16,679 nucleotides of DNA from an uncultured Muribaculum sp. (GCA_910578835.1 CAJTSK010000045.1:1-16679), one strand, 5' to 3'. Counted from the first letter of the stretch, positions 1-8,178 are shown. Notes: generated by a model from the sequence alone, not told the origin. A program made the numbers and translations.

Positions 1-47
1 CGCCCCGTGTGGACTTTCACCACAGATGTATGGCATGCCCACCATAC
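1..47 (-). mobile_element. 5' end of a probable group II intron (partial, runs off the window)
   Basis: Read on the minus strand from 47 to 1, the sequence begins GTATGGTGGGCATG, then has CATCTG, then GTGG-TGAAAGT-CCAC, a 4-bp stem closing a TGAAAGT loop. Order and spacing match the first ~45 nt of group II introns as I recall them: GUGYG start, GGCAUG element, then a short stem around UGARAGU. The first base falls directly after the 7-T tail of the terminator at 49-80, which is the target preference known for class C (IIC) introns. The 5' GTATG deviates from the GUGYG consensus. No reverse transcriptase ORF is visible because the element continues beyond the window edge. The comparison is from memory, so the call is moderate. 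Confidence 0.5.
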
Positions 48-48
48 T

Positions 49-80
49 AAAAAAAGCAGCCTCACCGATGGTGAGGCTGC
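49..80 (-). terminator. Intrinsic terminator of the tRNA-Asn unit
   Basis: A perfect 10-bp inverted repeat (GCAGCCTCAC at 56-65, GTGAGGCTGC at 71-80) encloses a 5-nt loop. On the minus strand the hairpin is followed at once by seven T residues (55-49). It lies 16 bp downstream of the second tRNA-Asn gene and should end that transcript. Confidence 0.9.
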
Positions 81-96
81 CTCAGGGAAGGGATTG

Positions 97-170
97 CGCT
101 TCAAGATGGACTCGAACCAACGACCCTCTGATTAACAGTCAGATGCTCTAACCGACTGAGCTATTGAAGC
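97..170 (-). tRNA. tRNA-Asn (anticodon GTT), promoter-distal copy
   Basis: The minus strand folds into a 74-nt cloverleaf including the discriminator G: acceptor GCTTCAA/TTGAAGC, D-stem GCTC/GAGC, anticodon stem TCTGA/TCAGA around loop CTGTTAA, 5-nt variable region, and T-loop TTCGAGT. The anticodon GTT reads Asn codons. No complete CCA is encoded: the discriminator is followed by CA, so the tail must be added enzymatically. The T-stem GTTGG/CCATC has one U-U mismatch at its second pair. It is identical to the copy at 198-271, and both are probably made as one precursor. Confidence 0.95.
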
Positions 171-197
171 TTATTCTCAATTTTTCTTCCCTTTTTG

Positions 198-271
198 CGC
201 TTCAAGATGGACTCGAACCAACGACCCTCTGATTAACAGTCAGATGCTCTAACCGACTGAGCTATTGAAGC
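198..271 (-). tRNA. tRNA-Asn (anticodon GTT), promoter-proximal copy
   Basis: This 74-nt cloverleaf is identical base for base to the gene at 97-170, including the U-U mismatch in the T-stem and the lack of an encoded CCA. The 27-bp spacer between the copies (171-197) is T-rich and has no terminator or promoter of its own, which supports a dicistronic precursor starting from the promoter near 314-345. Confidence 0.95.
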
Positions 272-313
272 AATATAAGGTTGCATGTATACGGCTCTCC
301 GTAAATTGCGATG

Positions 314-345
314 CAAAATTACACCTTTATTTTTAGATATGCAAC
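314..345 (-). promoter_or_regulatory. Bacteroidota-type promoter for the tRNA-Asn genes
   Basis: The minus strand carries TAATTTTG (321-314), a full match to the Bacteroidota -7 element TAnnTTTG, with GTTG (345-342) 20 bp upstream as a -33 candidate. The predicted start is near 307, about 35 nt before the first tRNA. It lies between the end of the prenyl synthase gene and the tRNAs, so the tRNAs need not depend on read-through. Confidence 0.6.
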
Positions 346-374
346 TTTAATGGCAAAAATCTTTGCAAAAAAAT

Positions 375-1349
375 TTATTTCTTACGAGCAATCACGTAAT
401 CGAAGAGATTGATGAAGGTGCGGCGCATCTCGGAATCAGGAAATCCCGATATCACTTCAACTGCCTCAGCACGAAACTCTTCCATGCGGCGATAGGCATA
501 ATCTATACCCCCCGCTTCCTTGGCGAAGTCGATAAGCCCGGCTATCTCCTCGGTGCTGAGCGAATCGCCACACACAAGGCTCTTCATCTCCTCATGGCGC
601 GGCATGTCGGTGCGAGAGAGAGCATAAAGCAGCGGAAGAGTCACCTTGCCTTCGCGCAGGTCATTGCCCGTGGGCTTGCCTATTGCAGTGTCCTCAAAAT
701 AATCAAATATATCATCTTTTATCTGGAAACAAAGCCCGAAGAGATAGGCAAATCGGCTCAGGCGCTCAATGTCAGCGTCAGAAGCATTGACAGAGTAGCC
801 GCCCATCTTCACACACGCCACAAACAGCGACGCTGTCTTGTCGGCAATGATGCCAAGATAGGATTGTTCATCAAGGTCATGACCGCGTGCCTTGTCAATC
901 TGGTCAATCTCACCGAGCGACAGGGTGCATCCGAGCCGGGAAATAGTTTCAATCACGCGCAAGTCGCCTGTCGTCACTGCCTGTCGAAGCGATGACGACA
1001 CAAAGAAATCGCCCACCAACACTGCTATATGATTATCCCATATCGCATTGATTGTAGGGCGGTTGCGTCGTGTATGAGTATCATCGACCACATCATCATG
1101 AATGAGCGAGGCGTTGTGGAGCATCTCGATTGCCGCCGCAGCGGAAATAGTTTCAGGCGACACTCCTCCAAACAGCTTGGCACTCAGTATGACCAATATG
1201 GGGCGTATCTGTTTACCTTTGGTTTTCAGATAGTTGCTGACAATCTCGTTCATCATCGCGTTGGGTGTCGCAAGAGTATCTGCCATACACTTGTTAAGCA
1301 GCTCGATTTCGGGGGAGATTGTCTTTTGTATGTCGTCTAATATGGTCAT
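375..1349 (-). CDS. Trans-type polyprenyl diphosphate synthase (IspB/octaprenyl-like)
   Basis: The enzyme elongates an allylic diphosphate with isopentenyl diphosphate units to a long all-trans prenyl chain, used for the menaquinone side chain in Bacteroidota. The 324 residues fit the family. Visible motifs are GKQIRP (45-50, substrate binding), the first Asp-rich motif DDVVD (85-89) followed by the Arg pair RR (94-95), the second Asp-rich motif DDIFD (212-216), and GKPTGNDLREGK (224-235). The Asp motifs bind Mg-diphosphate. There is no signal peptide, so it is cytosolic. The gene is divergent from polA across 93 bp and has a TAATTTTG promoter element just upstream. Chain length cannot be read with certainty: residues before the first Asp motif (HNASLIH) are small, which favours a long product. 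A Bacteroidota geranylgeranyl or heptaprenyl synthase is the main alternative. Confidence 0.9.
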   Translation of the reverse strand: MTILDDIQKTISPEIELLNKCMADTLATPNAMMNEIVSNYLKTKGKQIRPILVILSAKLFGGVSPETISAAAAIEMLHNASLIHDDVVDDTHTRRNRPTINAIWDNHIAVLVGDFFVSSSLRQAVTTGDLRVIETISRLGCTLSLGEIDQIDKARGHDLDEQSYLGIIADKTASLFVACVKMGGYSVNASDADIERLSRFAYLFGLCFQIKDDIFDYFEDTAIGKPTGNDLREGKVTLPLLYALSRTDMPRHEEMKSLVCGDSLSTEEIAGLIDFAKEAGGIDYAYRRMEEFRAEAVEVISGFPDSEMRRTFINLFDYVIARKK

Positions 1350-1366
1350 GTCGGCAATTTGTGGTG

Positions 1367-1400
1367 CAAAATTAGTAAAAGTTATAATTTATATCTAAAT
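1367..1400 (-). promoter_or_regulatory. Promoter of the polyprenyl synthase gene
   Basis: The minus strand has TAATTTTG (1374-1367), matching TAnnTTTG, the same octamer as in the tRNA promoter. TTTA about 21 bp upstream is a weak -33 candidate. The inferred start leaves a leader of only about 12 nt before the ATG at 1349. Confidence 0.5.
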
Positions 1401-1442
1401 TTATGGTGTAATTTCTTGTTATAATAACCAAAATAGAGATTC

Positions 1443-4211
1443 ATGGTTGAAAAAAAACTATTTCTACTTGACGCATACGCACTGATATACCGCGCCTACT
1501 ATGCGCTTATACGCGCACCGCGCGTCACCTCGAAGGGGCTAAATACCTCGGCGATATTCGGATTTGTAAATACACTTGAAGAAGTACTGAAAAAGGAGGC
1601 GCCAACCCATATCGCGGTGTGCTTCGACCCTCACGGCCCCACTTTCCGCCACGAGGCATACCCCGAGTACAAGGCACAACGCGAAAAGCAGCCCGAGGAT
1701 ATCTCGCGGTCGATTCCCTATATCAAGGATATTATACGCGGATTTGGCATACCGATTATCGAAGTCGAAGGCTTTGAGGCCGACGACGTGATAGGCACCC
1801 TGTCGCGCCGTGCCGAAGCGGGAGGATATGTCACCTACATGATGACACCCGACAAGGACTACGGGCAGTTGGTGACCGACAGCGTGTTTATGTACAAGCC
1901 CTCTACGCGAGGCGCGGAAAACGAGATACGTGGACCGAAAGAGATATGCGAGAAATATGGCATATCGTCACCGCGACAGGTAATCGACCTGCTTGCGCTC
2001 GAAGGCGATGCCGTCGACAACATACCGGGATGTCCCGGCGTAGGCGAGAAAACCGCCATAAAACTCATCAACGAATGGGGCGACATCGAAAATCTCCTCG
2101 ACCATATCGAAGACCTTAAAGGCGCGCTAAAGAAAAAGGTAGCAGAAAACGTAGAGCAGATAAAGTTTTCAAAATTCCTTGCAACAATACGCGCCGACGT
2201 GCCTGTCGACATCGATATCGCCGCGTTAAGCCGCGGAGAAATGGACACCGAGTCACTTGCGGCAATATATACCGAGCTCGAATTTCGCACTCACCTAAAA
2301 CGTCTGCCAAAAGCCGCAGCCGAGCCTGAAGCCACGACTCATGAACATGAATCAGCGGCGACAGGTCCTGCCATGGGGTCGCTCTTCGATGAGATAACCG
2401 CGCCCGCACCGCAAATAAACACGCTCGACAGGGAGGACCACCAATACGCCGAACTGACCGATGACGACGCAATCAGAAATGCCGTAGGCGAAGCTCTGAA
2501 AAGCGATGTAATCGGTGTTGCCGCCTATTCGACAGGAGCCGAAGACATGACCTCAACATGGTATGGCATAGCGTGGTCAACAGAAAAGGGCAAATCGATC
2601 TATGTGACACTCCCCGCGATGCCCGATGAACGGCGCGAACGCCTTAACCTGCTTGCACCGCTGTTCAACTCCTCGGCGACCGTGGTGAGCCATGACATAA
2701 AGCGCGAGATACTGCTTCTGCGCCGTGAGGGCATCAGCTTCACTGCTCCTTACTATGACACCTCGGTAGCCCATTACCTCATCGAGCCGGAAATGAACCA
2801 TGCCCTGCCGAGAGTGGCAGCCGCATACCTTGAATACCACACTCTCGACTATGAAGAAGGCGACCGCCTGCGCAAAAAGGGAGAGCCCGTCCCGGCAGGA
2901 GAAGAGATTATACGACTATGTGAAATAGCCGACATCACCCGGCAGCTTCACAGCGTACTCGAACGGCTTATTACTGAAAACGGGCTTGCCCATCTCATGA
3001 CCGACATCGAGCTGCCCCTCATACCGGTGCTCGCCGACATGGAATGGACAGGTGTAAGAATTGACATCCACGCACTTGCAGAATTGTCACGCAAATTCAC
3101 TGCAAAACTCCGCGACATGGAGCAACGCGCCTATGAACTCGCCGGCGGACAATTTAACGTAGGGTCGCCGGCACAAGTGGGCGAAGTGCTCTTTGAGCGA
3201 CTGAAGCTCGACCCCAAGGCGAAGCGCACAAAAAGAGGTGCATATTCCACCACCGAGGAAGTGCTCGAAAAATACCGTGGCAGCCACCCAATTGTCGATA
3301 TTATACTTGAGATACGCGGCATGCGCAAACTGCTCACAACTTATGTCGACGCATTGCCTCAACTGATAAACCCGGCTACCGGAAAGATTCACACCACTTA
3401 CAATCAGACGGTCACGGCAACAGGCAGAATCTCATCGGCAAACCCCAATCTCCAGAATATACCTATCCGCACAGAGGAAGGGCGCGAGATACGACGCGCA
3501 TTCATAGCCGACAAGGGCGACCTGCTGATGAGCGCCGACTACTCACAGATTGAATTAAGGCTCATTGCCGACATAAGCGGCGACACCGACATGATCGACG
3601 CCTTTCTCTCGGAAGCCGACATACATCAGGCTACAGCCGCCAAGATATTCCATAAACAGATTAATGACGTGAGCGAGGAGGAGCGCCGCCGTGCAAAGAC
3701 AGCCAATTTCGGCATCATCTACGGCATCTCGGCATTTGGTCTCTCACAACGTCTACGCATCCCGCGAGGCGAGGCAAAAGAACTGATTGACGGATATTTC
3801 CGCACATATCCCCATATCAAGGAGTATATAAGCGAGGCTATCGCCAAAGCCCAAAACGACGGCTATGTATCGACCATTATGGGACGCAAGCGCCTGCTTC
3901 CCGATATCAATTCGGGCAACGCGGTTGTACGCGGATATGCCGAGCGCAATGCCGTCAACGCTCCGATTCAGGGTTCGGCAGCCGATATCATAAAACTTGC
4001 CATGGTCAATGTGGCGCGCGACTTCAAGAAAGCCGGGTTGCAATCAAAAATGATTATGCAGGTTCACGACGAACTTATATTCAACGTTGTTCCCTCCGAG
4101 CTGGAGACAGTGCAGAAAATCGTATCTGACGACATGATGAACGCATACAAAGGACGCGTACCACTCATCGTATCGGCAGGTACCGGCACAAACTGGCTCG
4201 AAGCCCACTGA
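1443..4211 (+). CDS. polA: DNA polymerase I with a degenerate 3'-5' exonuclease domain
   Basis: Pol I fills gaps and removes RNA primers in Okazaki fragment maturation and repair. The 922 residues match the full-length family. The N-terminal 5' nuclease (1-290) shows FEADDVIGTL (111-120), TPDKDYGQLV (135-144) and the HhH region EGDAVDNIPGCPGVGEKTA (187-205). The polymerase domain (about 520-922) has motif A DYSQIELR (699-706, catalytic D699), the O-helix from R748 through K752, F756 and Y760-G761, and motif C VHDE (874-877, catalytic D876). F756 is the usual residue of dideoxynucleotide-discriminating Pol I enzymes. The middle 3'-5' exonuclease domain (about 340-515) is present, but my alignment puts A360, Y362, E422 and I495 where the metal-binding Asp/Glu residues should be, so proofreading is probably lost. 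The start ATG follows an A-rich leader. The DUF4332 gene follows on the same strand after 70 bp. Confidence 0.97.
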   Translation: MVEKKLFLLDAYALIYRAYYALIRAPRVTSKGLNTSAIFGFVNTLEEVLKKEAPTHIAVCFDPHGPTFRHEAYPEYKAQREKQPEDISRSIPYIKDIIRGFGIPIIEVEGFEADDVIGTLSRRAEAGGYVTYMMTPDKDYGQLVTDSVFMYKPSTRGAENEIRGPKEICEKYGISSPRQVIDLLALEGDAVDNIPGCPGVGEKTAIKLINEWGDIENLLDHIEDLKGALKKKVAENVEQIKFSKFLATIRADVPVDIDIAALSRGEMDTESLAAIYTELEFRTHLKRLPKAAAEPEATTHEHESAATGPAMGSLFDEITAPAPQINTLDREDHQYAELTDDDAIRNAVGEALKSDVIGVAAYSTGAEDMTSTWYGIAWSTEKGKSIYVTLPAMPDERRERLNLLAPLFNSSATVVSHDIKREILLLRREGISFTAPYYDTSVAHYLIEPEMNHALPRVAAAYLEYHTLDYEEGDRLRKKGEPVPAGEEIIRLCEIADITRQLHSVLERLITENGLAHLMTDIELPLIPVLADMEWTGVRIDIHALAELSRKFTAKLRDMEQRAYELAGGQFNVGSPAQVGEVLFERLKLDPKAKRTKRGAYSTTEEVLEKYRGSHPIVDIILEIRGMRKLLTTYVDALPQLINPATGKIHTTYNQTVTATGRISSANPNLQNIPIRTEEGREIRRAFIADKGDLLMSADYSQIELRLIADISGDTDMIDAFLSEADIHQATAAKIFHKQINDVSEEERRRAKTANFGIIYGISAFGLSQRLRIPRGEAKELIDGYFRTYPHIKEYISEAIAKAQNDGYVSTIMGRKRLLPDINSGNAVVRGYAERNAVNAPIQGSAADIIKLAMVNVARDFKKAGLQSKMIMQVHDELIFNVVPSELETVQKIVSDDMMNAYKGRVPLIVSAGTGTNWLEAH

Positions 4212-4281
4212 TATCAAGGCATATAAACTCTTGACCGGCGACATTTGTTGTTATAATAATAACTCTCTAATTATTAAACTC

Positions 4282-4689
4282 ATGAAGTACAACATCATTG
4301 ACATCGAAGGCGTAGGCGACGCTTATGCCGAGAAATTGAAAGGCGCCGATATCAAGACTGTGGACGACCTTCTGGAAGCCGGAGCCACCGCCAAGGGGAG
4401 AAAGAAACTTGCCGAGACCACGGGCATATCGGAAAAGCTTATTCTTCGCTGGGTAAATCATGCCGACCTTTTCCGCATAAACGGTGTAGGACCGCAGTTT
4501 GCCGAACTGCTCGAAGCAGCAGGCGTTGACACAGTAAAGGAGATGCGCCACCGCAACGCCGATAATCTTGCAGCAAAAATGGCGGAAGTCAACGAGCAGA
4601 AACATCTTACCCGCCGCACACCGACCGCCACTGAACTTCAGAAAATGATTGATGAAGCAGCTTCTCTCGAACCGAAAGTCACCTATTGA
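4282..4689 (+). CDS. DUF4332-type helix-hairpin-helix protein
   Basis: This 135-residue protein consists of two helix-hairpin-helix units: IEGVGDAYAEKLKGADIKTV (8-27) and INGVGPQFAELLEAAGVDTV (66-85), each with the GxGxxxAxxL hairpin signature of sequence-independent DNA binding. It matches the Bacteroidota DUF4332 family as I remember it, over its whole length and ending PKVTY. The exact biochemical role of that family is not known to me. ATG at 4282 is chosen over an in-frame ATG at 4231 because the conserved protein begins MKYNIIDIEG and the 17 extra residues look like translated spacer. A TTTG (4244-4247) lies 20 bp before TAATTATT (4268), a weak own promoter, but co-transcription with polA is equally likely. 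There is no signal peptide, so it is cytosolic. Confidence 0.85.
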   Translation: MKYNIIDIEGVGDAYAEKLKGADIKTVDDLLEAGATAKGRKKLAETTGISEKLILRWVNHADLFRINGVGPQFAELLEAAGVDTVKEMRHRNADNLAAKMAEVNEQKHLTRRTPTATELQKMIDEAASLEPKVTY

Positions 4690-4756
4690 CACCGTAGACA
4701 CCGGTGTCACCTGTTCGAAAATGTGAAAATTAATTCAATCAGTTAAGATTAATGAA

Positions 4757-4800
4757 ATATAGCCGTTTCTCTAAGGATAAACGGCTATATTATTGTTATA
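4757..4800 (+). terminator. Hairpin terminator after polA and the HhH gene
   Basis: A perfect 12-bp inverted repeat (ATATAGCCGTTT at 4757-4768, AAACGGCTATAT at 4779-4790) encloses a 10-nt loop. It is followed by TATTGTTATA, which is only partly U-rich. It lies 67 bp past the stop codon and probably ends the polA-HhH transcript. Confidence 0.7.
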
Positions 4801-4856
4801 CTGACAAACATAGACCCATATATTTAGATAATTGCTAAACTATGAAATTGCACATG

Positions 4857-4896
4857 TAAAAAGAGCAGGCGAGCCCCATCCACGACCCGCCTGCTT
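4857..4896 (-). terminator. Hairpin with T-tail, terminator for the efflux operon
   Basis: An 8-bp stem (AGCAGGCG at 4864-4871, CGCCTGCT at 4888-4895) with a 16-nt loop is followed on the minus strand by CTTTTTAC. It is oriented to stop minus-strand transcripts and lies about 95 bp beyond the stop codon of the RND pump gene. Confidence 0.65.
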
Positions 4897-4928
4897 CATT
4901 TCCATACCATTAGCGAAATAATTTCCAG

Positions 4929-4968
4929 CAGCGACGCTACTGAAGTTGACTCTACGGTAGCGTCGCTG
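4929..4968 (-). terminator. Strong 3' hairpin immediately after the RND pump gene
   Basis: CAGCGACGCTAC (4929-4940) and GTAGCGTCGCTG (4957-4968) form a perfect 12-bp GC-rich stem with a 16-nt loop, 21 bp after the pump's stop codon. On the minus strand no T-run follows directly (GCTGGAAATTATTTCG), so it may stabilise the mRNA 3' end or work with the second hairpin at 4864-4895 rather than terminate alone. Confidence 0.5.
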
Positions 4969-4989
4969 GTGCTGACTCCTGCGGGTACG

Positions 4990-7900
4990 TCAGACTGAGG
5001 TCATCTTGTCGTTGCTGTCGCCGCCTGCCGGCACAGTATCGACATCCTTGAAGAACTTGCCAAGCACATTTTCCTGAAATTTCTGCATCAGCTCCCAGAA
5101 ATTCGGGACAAAGAGCGTGCCGAGTATTGCGTTCATGAGCATACCGAACACGACTGCCGAGCCGAGAGCCACGCGGCTTTCCGCTCCGGCACCGTGGGCA
5201 AACATCATAGGCATCACACCGAAGATAAATGCTATCGCTGTCATCATAATCGGGCGGAATCGTATTACGCCGGCATTTTGTGCCGACAGCCGCAGGTCAA
5301 GTCCCGTACGTCGGAAATATGTGGCATACTCTACGATAAGTATGGCATTTTTAGCCGACAATCCCAAAAGCAGTATTAGACCGATCTGAGTATAGATACT
5401 GATGCTCTGCCCCATGAAAATCGAGCCCATCACCGTGCCGAGTATTGCCACAGGCATAGAAAGCACCACGGCTACCGGGTCGGTCCAGCTCTCATACTGC
5501 GCGGCGAGCACAAGCAAGGTAAGTATTATCGCAAATATAAACACCACCGCCACCGTTGTGCCCGACTGAGTTTCCTGATAAGCCTCGCCGGTCCACGCGT
5601 AGGAATAATTGCTGCCGAGGGTCTTGTCGACAATCTCCTCCATAGCCTTTATGCCGTCGCTTGAGCTTACCCCCTTGGCAAGGTTGGCGGTGATTGCCGC
5701 CGTGCCATACATGTTGTAGCGCGATGCCGTAGGCTCGCCCATTGACGGGCGTATGGTCATGAAGGATGCAAAAGGCACCATCTCGCCGTCGGCATTACGC
5801 ACACTAAGCTTCAACACATCTTCGACATTACCGCGGGCGGTGTCGTCACCCTTCACGGTCACCTGATAGACCCTGCCAAATTCGGTAAAATCATTTACGT
5901 AGCTTCCGCCCATATAGGCACCGAGAGTCGAGAATATATCCTCCATTGTCAATCCCTGCAGCTTCACCTTGTCGCGGTCAATGTCAAGGCTATATTGCGG
6001 CACGACTCCTTCGTAGAGACTCGTGACGGAAGATATACGGTCATCTTTTTTCGCCGCCTCCTGAACCGAAGCTATAGCCTTCATCATCTCCGAAGCACCA
6101 AGATTGTTGATGTCAAGAATCTGCATCTCCAGCCCCGACGACATGCCGAGTCCCGGAATGGTCGACGGATTGACCGAAAACACAATCGCCTCCTGATAGC
6201 GCTCCGCGATGCGGCCCACGCTGTCGATGATTGCAAATACGCTCTGTCCCGCCTTCTTGCGCTCCTTCCACGGCTTGAGCACCACGAAAAGCGAGCCCAT
6301 GTTGGACGACGCTCCGCCTCCCATAAACGAGAATCCGGATATCGCCATCACGTCGTCCACCTCGGGCAGCTCCTTACGTATCTGTGCCGACAGGTCGTTG
6401 ACCACCTTTTCCGTGCGGTCAAGCGATGCACCCTGCGGAAGCTGTATCGACGACATGAAGTAACCCTGATCCTCCTGCGGCACATAACTTGTAGGCCAAA
6501 GAAGGAAAGCTACGACTCCCGCCACGGCTATCAGCAGATACACTGTCAGCGACACTCCGGGATGCCCGAGCATCTTGCCTATGCTGTTTTTATAAAAAGC
6601 CTCCACTGCATTGTACCCCTTGTCAAACACCTTGTAAATGACATTTTTGGTATTCTTGTTACGCGGGGTAAGAAACAGCGCACACATAGCGGGAGTAAAT
6701 GTAAGCGCGTTAAATCCGGAAAATGCGGTCGACACGGCGATTGTGAGCGCAAACTGCTTGTAAAGCTGTCCTGTTATACCGCTGACAAACGCCGTAGGGA
6801 TAAATACCGACAGCAACACAAGCACCTCGCCGATTACCGGGCCGGTCAACTCGGTCATCGCCTTTTCGGCAGCCTGACGGCGTGACAGCTTACCCTCATC
6901 CACCAGTCGGGCACAATCCTCCACCACCACTATGGCATCGTCAACCACAATGGCTATGGCAAGTACAAGTCCGAAAAGGGTAAGGGTGTTGATGGTGAAC
7001 CCCATCAGCTTCATCACGGCAAACGTGGCTATCAGCGACACCGGAATCGTAAGCATCGGTATAATCACAGCCCTCCAGCTCTGAAGGAATATCAATATCA
7101 CTATCATCACGATAAGCGCCGTCTCCACAAATGTCACAAGCACCTCGTCAATCGACGCGGTAACGAAGTCGGAGGTGTCAAGCACTACATTATATTTGAC
7201 TCCCGGCGGAAAATATTGGCTCAGACGGTCAAGCTCGGCACGTGCCGCCTTCGACACGGAGAGCGCATTGGCACCCGGCAGCTGCTTTATGCCGAGCAGA
7301 GCCGCCTGCTTACCCGACACGAGCGTGGTCGAGGTATAACTCTGGCTTCCAAGGTCCACCTTCGCCACATCGCGAAGACGGAGTATACCGTTGCCATCGG
7401 TGCGTATCACGATGTTGGCAAACTCCTCGGCTGTCTGCAACCCTCCGCGTGAGGTAAGCGTAAACTGAAACGCGCCATTACTATTATTAGGTGCCGCGCC
7501 TACCTCTCCAGCCGATACTTCCATATTTTGCGACTCTATCGCCGCAAACACATCAGACGGGGTAAGCCCGCGCAATCTCATCAATTCGGGGTCGAGCCAC
7601 ACCCTCATGCTGTAGTCACCGCCGCCGAAAGCCTCCACACCGCCTACCCCCTTGACGCGCGACAGGGCGTTGACAAGGTTGATATTGGCGTAATTGGTAA
7701 GATACAGGGCGTCATACCTCCCTGTGCTGTCCCCTTCCAGAGAGCAGAAAAGCACAATGTTGGTCGACTCCTTGTTGACCGAGAGACCTTGCTCCTTGAC
7801 CGGCTCGGGGAGGCTCGCCTCAGCCTGACTCAAGCGGTTTTGCACATTGATTGCCGCCTGGTCTATATCGGTGCCAAGCTCAAAGGTGATGGTAAGCATA

Positions 7901-8166
7901 TAGCTGCCGTCGGAACCCGAGTTAGAACTCATGTAGAGCATATTCTCCACTCCGTTGACCTGTTCCTCGATAGGCACACCGACCGTACGCGCGACTGTCT
8001 GTGCATTGGCACCGGGATACGATGCCATGACACTCACCGTAGGCGGAGTAATATCGGGATACTGCGCCACCGGCAACGATTTTATGGTAAGCAGACCGGC
8101 AAACACCATCAGTATAGCAAGCACCGTGGCAAATATAGGCCGGTCAATAAAAAACTTTGAAAACAT
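4990..8166 (-). CDS. RND-family (HAE1/AcrB-like) inner-membrane multidrug efflux pump
   Basis: A proton-driven transporter that takes drugs and other hydrophobic compounds from the periplasm and inner membrane and passes them to the adaptor and outer-membrane channel. Its 1058 residues are normal for HAE1 pumps. The start MFSKFFIDRPIFA is the standard first transmembrane segment, followed by PVAQYPDITPP (32-42) in the first porter domain. The proton relay is intact: D409-D410 in TM4 (AIVVDDAIVVVED) and K939 in TM10 (GLSAKNAILIVEYA). Twelve membrane segments are distributed as expected, with one near the N-terminus and clusters at about 345-500, 535-560 and 870-1040. It is the third gene of a minus-strand operon, 12 bp after the adaptor gene, and two hairpins follow its stop. 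The substrate cannot be deduced from the sequence. Confidence 0.95.
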   Translation of the reverse strand: MFSKFFIDRPIFATVLAILMVFAGLLTIKSLPVAQYPDITPPTVSVMASYPGANAQTVARTVGVPIEEQVNGVENMLYMSSNSGSDGSYMLTITFELGTDIDQAAINVQNRLSQAEASLPEPVKEQGLSVNKESTNIVLFCSLEGDSTGRYDALYLTNYANINLVNALSRVKGVGGVEAFGGGDYSMRVWLDPELMRLRGLTPSDVFAAIESQNMEVSAGEVGAAPNNSNGAFQFTLTSRGGLQTAEEFANIVIRTDGNGILRLRDVAKVDLGSQSYTSTTLVSGKQAALLGIKQLPGANALSVSKAARAELDRLSQYFPPGVKYNVVLDTSDFVTASIDEVLVTFVETALIVMIVILIFLQSWRAVIIPMLTIPVSLIATFAVMKLMGFTINTLTLFGLVLAIAIVVDDAIVVVEDCARLVDEGKLSRRQAAEKAMTELTGPVIGEVLVLLSVFIPTAFVSGITGQLYKQFALTIAVSTAFSGFNALTFTPAMCALFLTPRNKNTKNVIYKVFDKGYNAVEAFYKNSIGKMLGHPGVSLTVYLLIAVAGVVAFLLWPTSYVPQEDQGYFMSSIQLPQGASLDRTEKVVNDLSAQIRKELPEVDDVMAISGFSFMGGGASSNMGSLFVVLKPWKERKKAGQSVFAIIDSVGRIAERYQEAIVFSVNPSTIPGLGMSSGLEMQILDINNLGASEMMKAIASVQEAAKKDDRISSVTSLYEGVVPQYSLDIDRDKVKLQGLTMEDIFSTLGAYMGGSYVNDFTEFGRVYQVTVKGDDTARGNVEDVLKLSVRNADGEMVPFASFMTIRPSMGEPTASRYNMYGTAAITANLAKGVSSSDGIKAMEEIVDKTLGSNYSYAWTGEAYQETQSGTTVAVVFIFAIILTLLVLAAQYESWTDPVAVVLSMPVAILGTVMGSIFMGQSISIYTQIGLILLLGLSAKNAILIVEYATYFRRTGLDLRLSAQNAGVIRFRPIMMTAIAFIFGVMPMMFAHGAGAESRVALGSAVVFGMLMNAILGTLFVPNFWELMQKFQENVLGKFFKDVDTVPAGGDSNDKMTSV

Positions 8167-8178
8167 CGGGATTGCGTT

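Noticed and set aside
1..120. Open plus-strand frames across the left edge and first tRNA, as if a gene entered the window.
   Set aside because: The peptides run through the terminator hairpin and the tRNA, and the minus-strand reading as intron and terminator explains the bases better.
4231..4281. An upstream in-frame ATG for the HhH protein.
   Set aside because: The added residues look like translated AT-rich spacer, and the conserved family start is at 4282.
5995..6885. A 296-codon plus-strand open frame antisense to the pump gene.
   Set aside because: It is rich in His, Arg and Cys with no family resemblance, and lies wholly inside a well-supported RND gene; GC-rich codon structure commonly produces such shadows.
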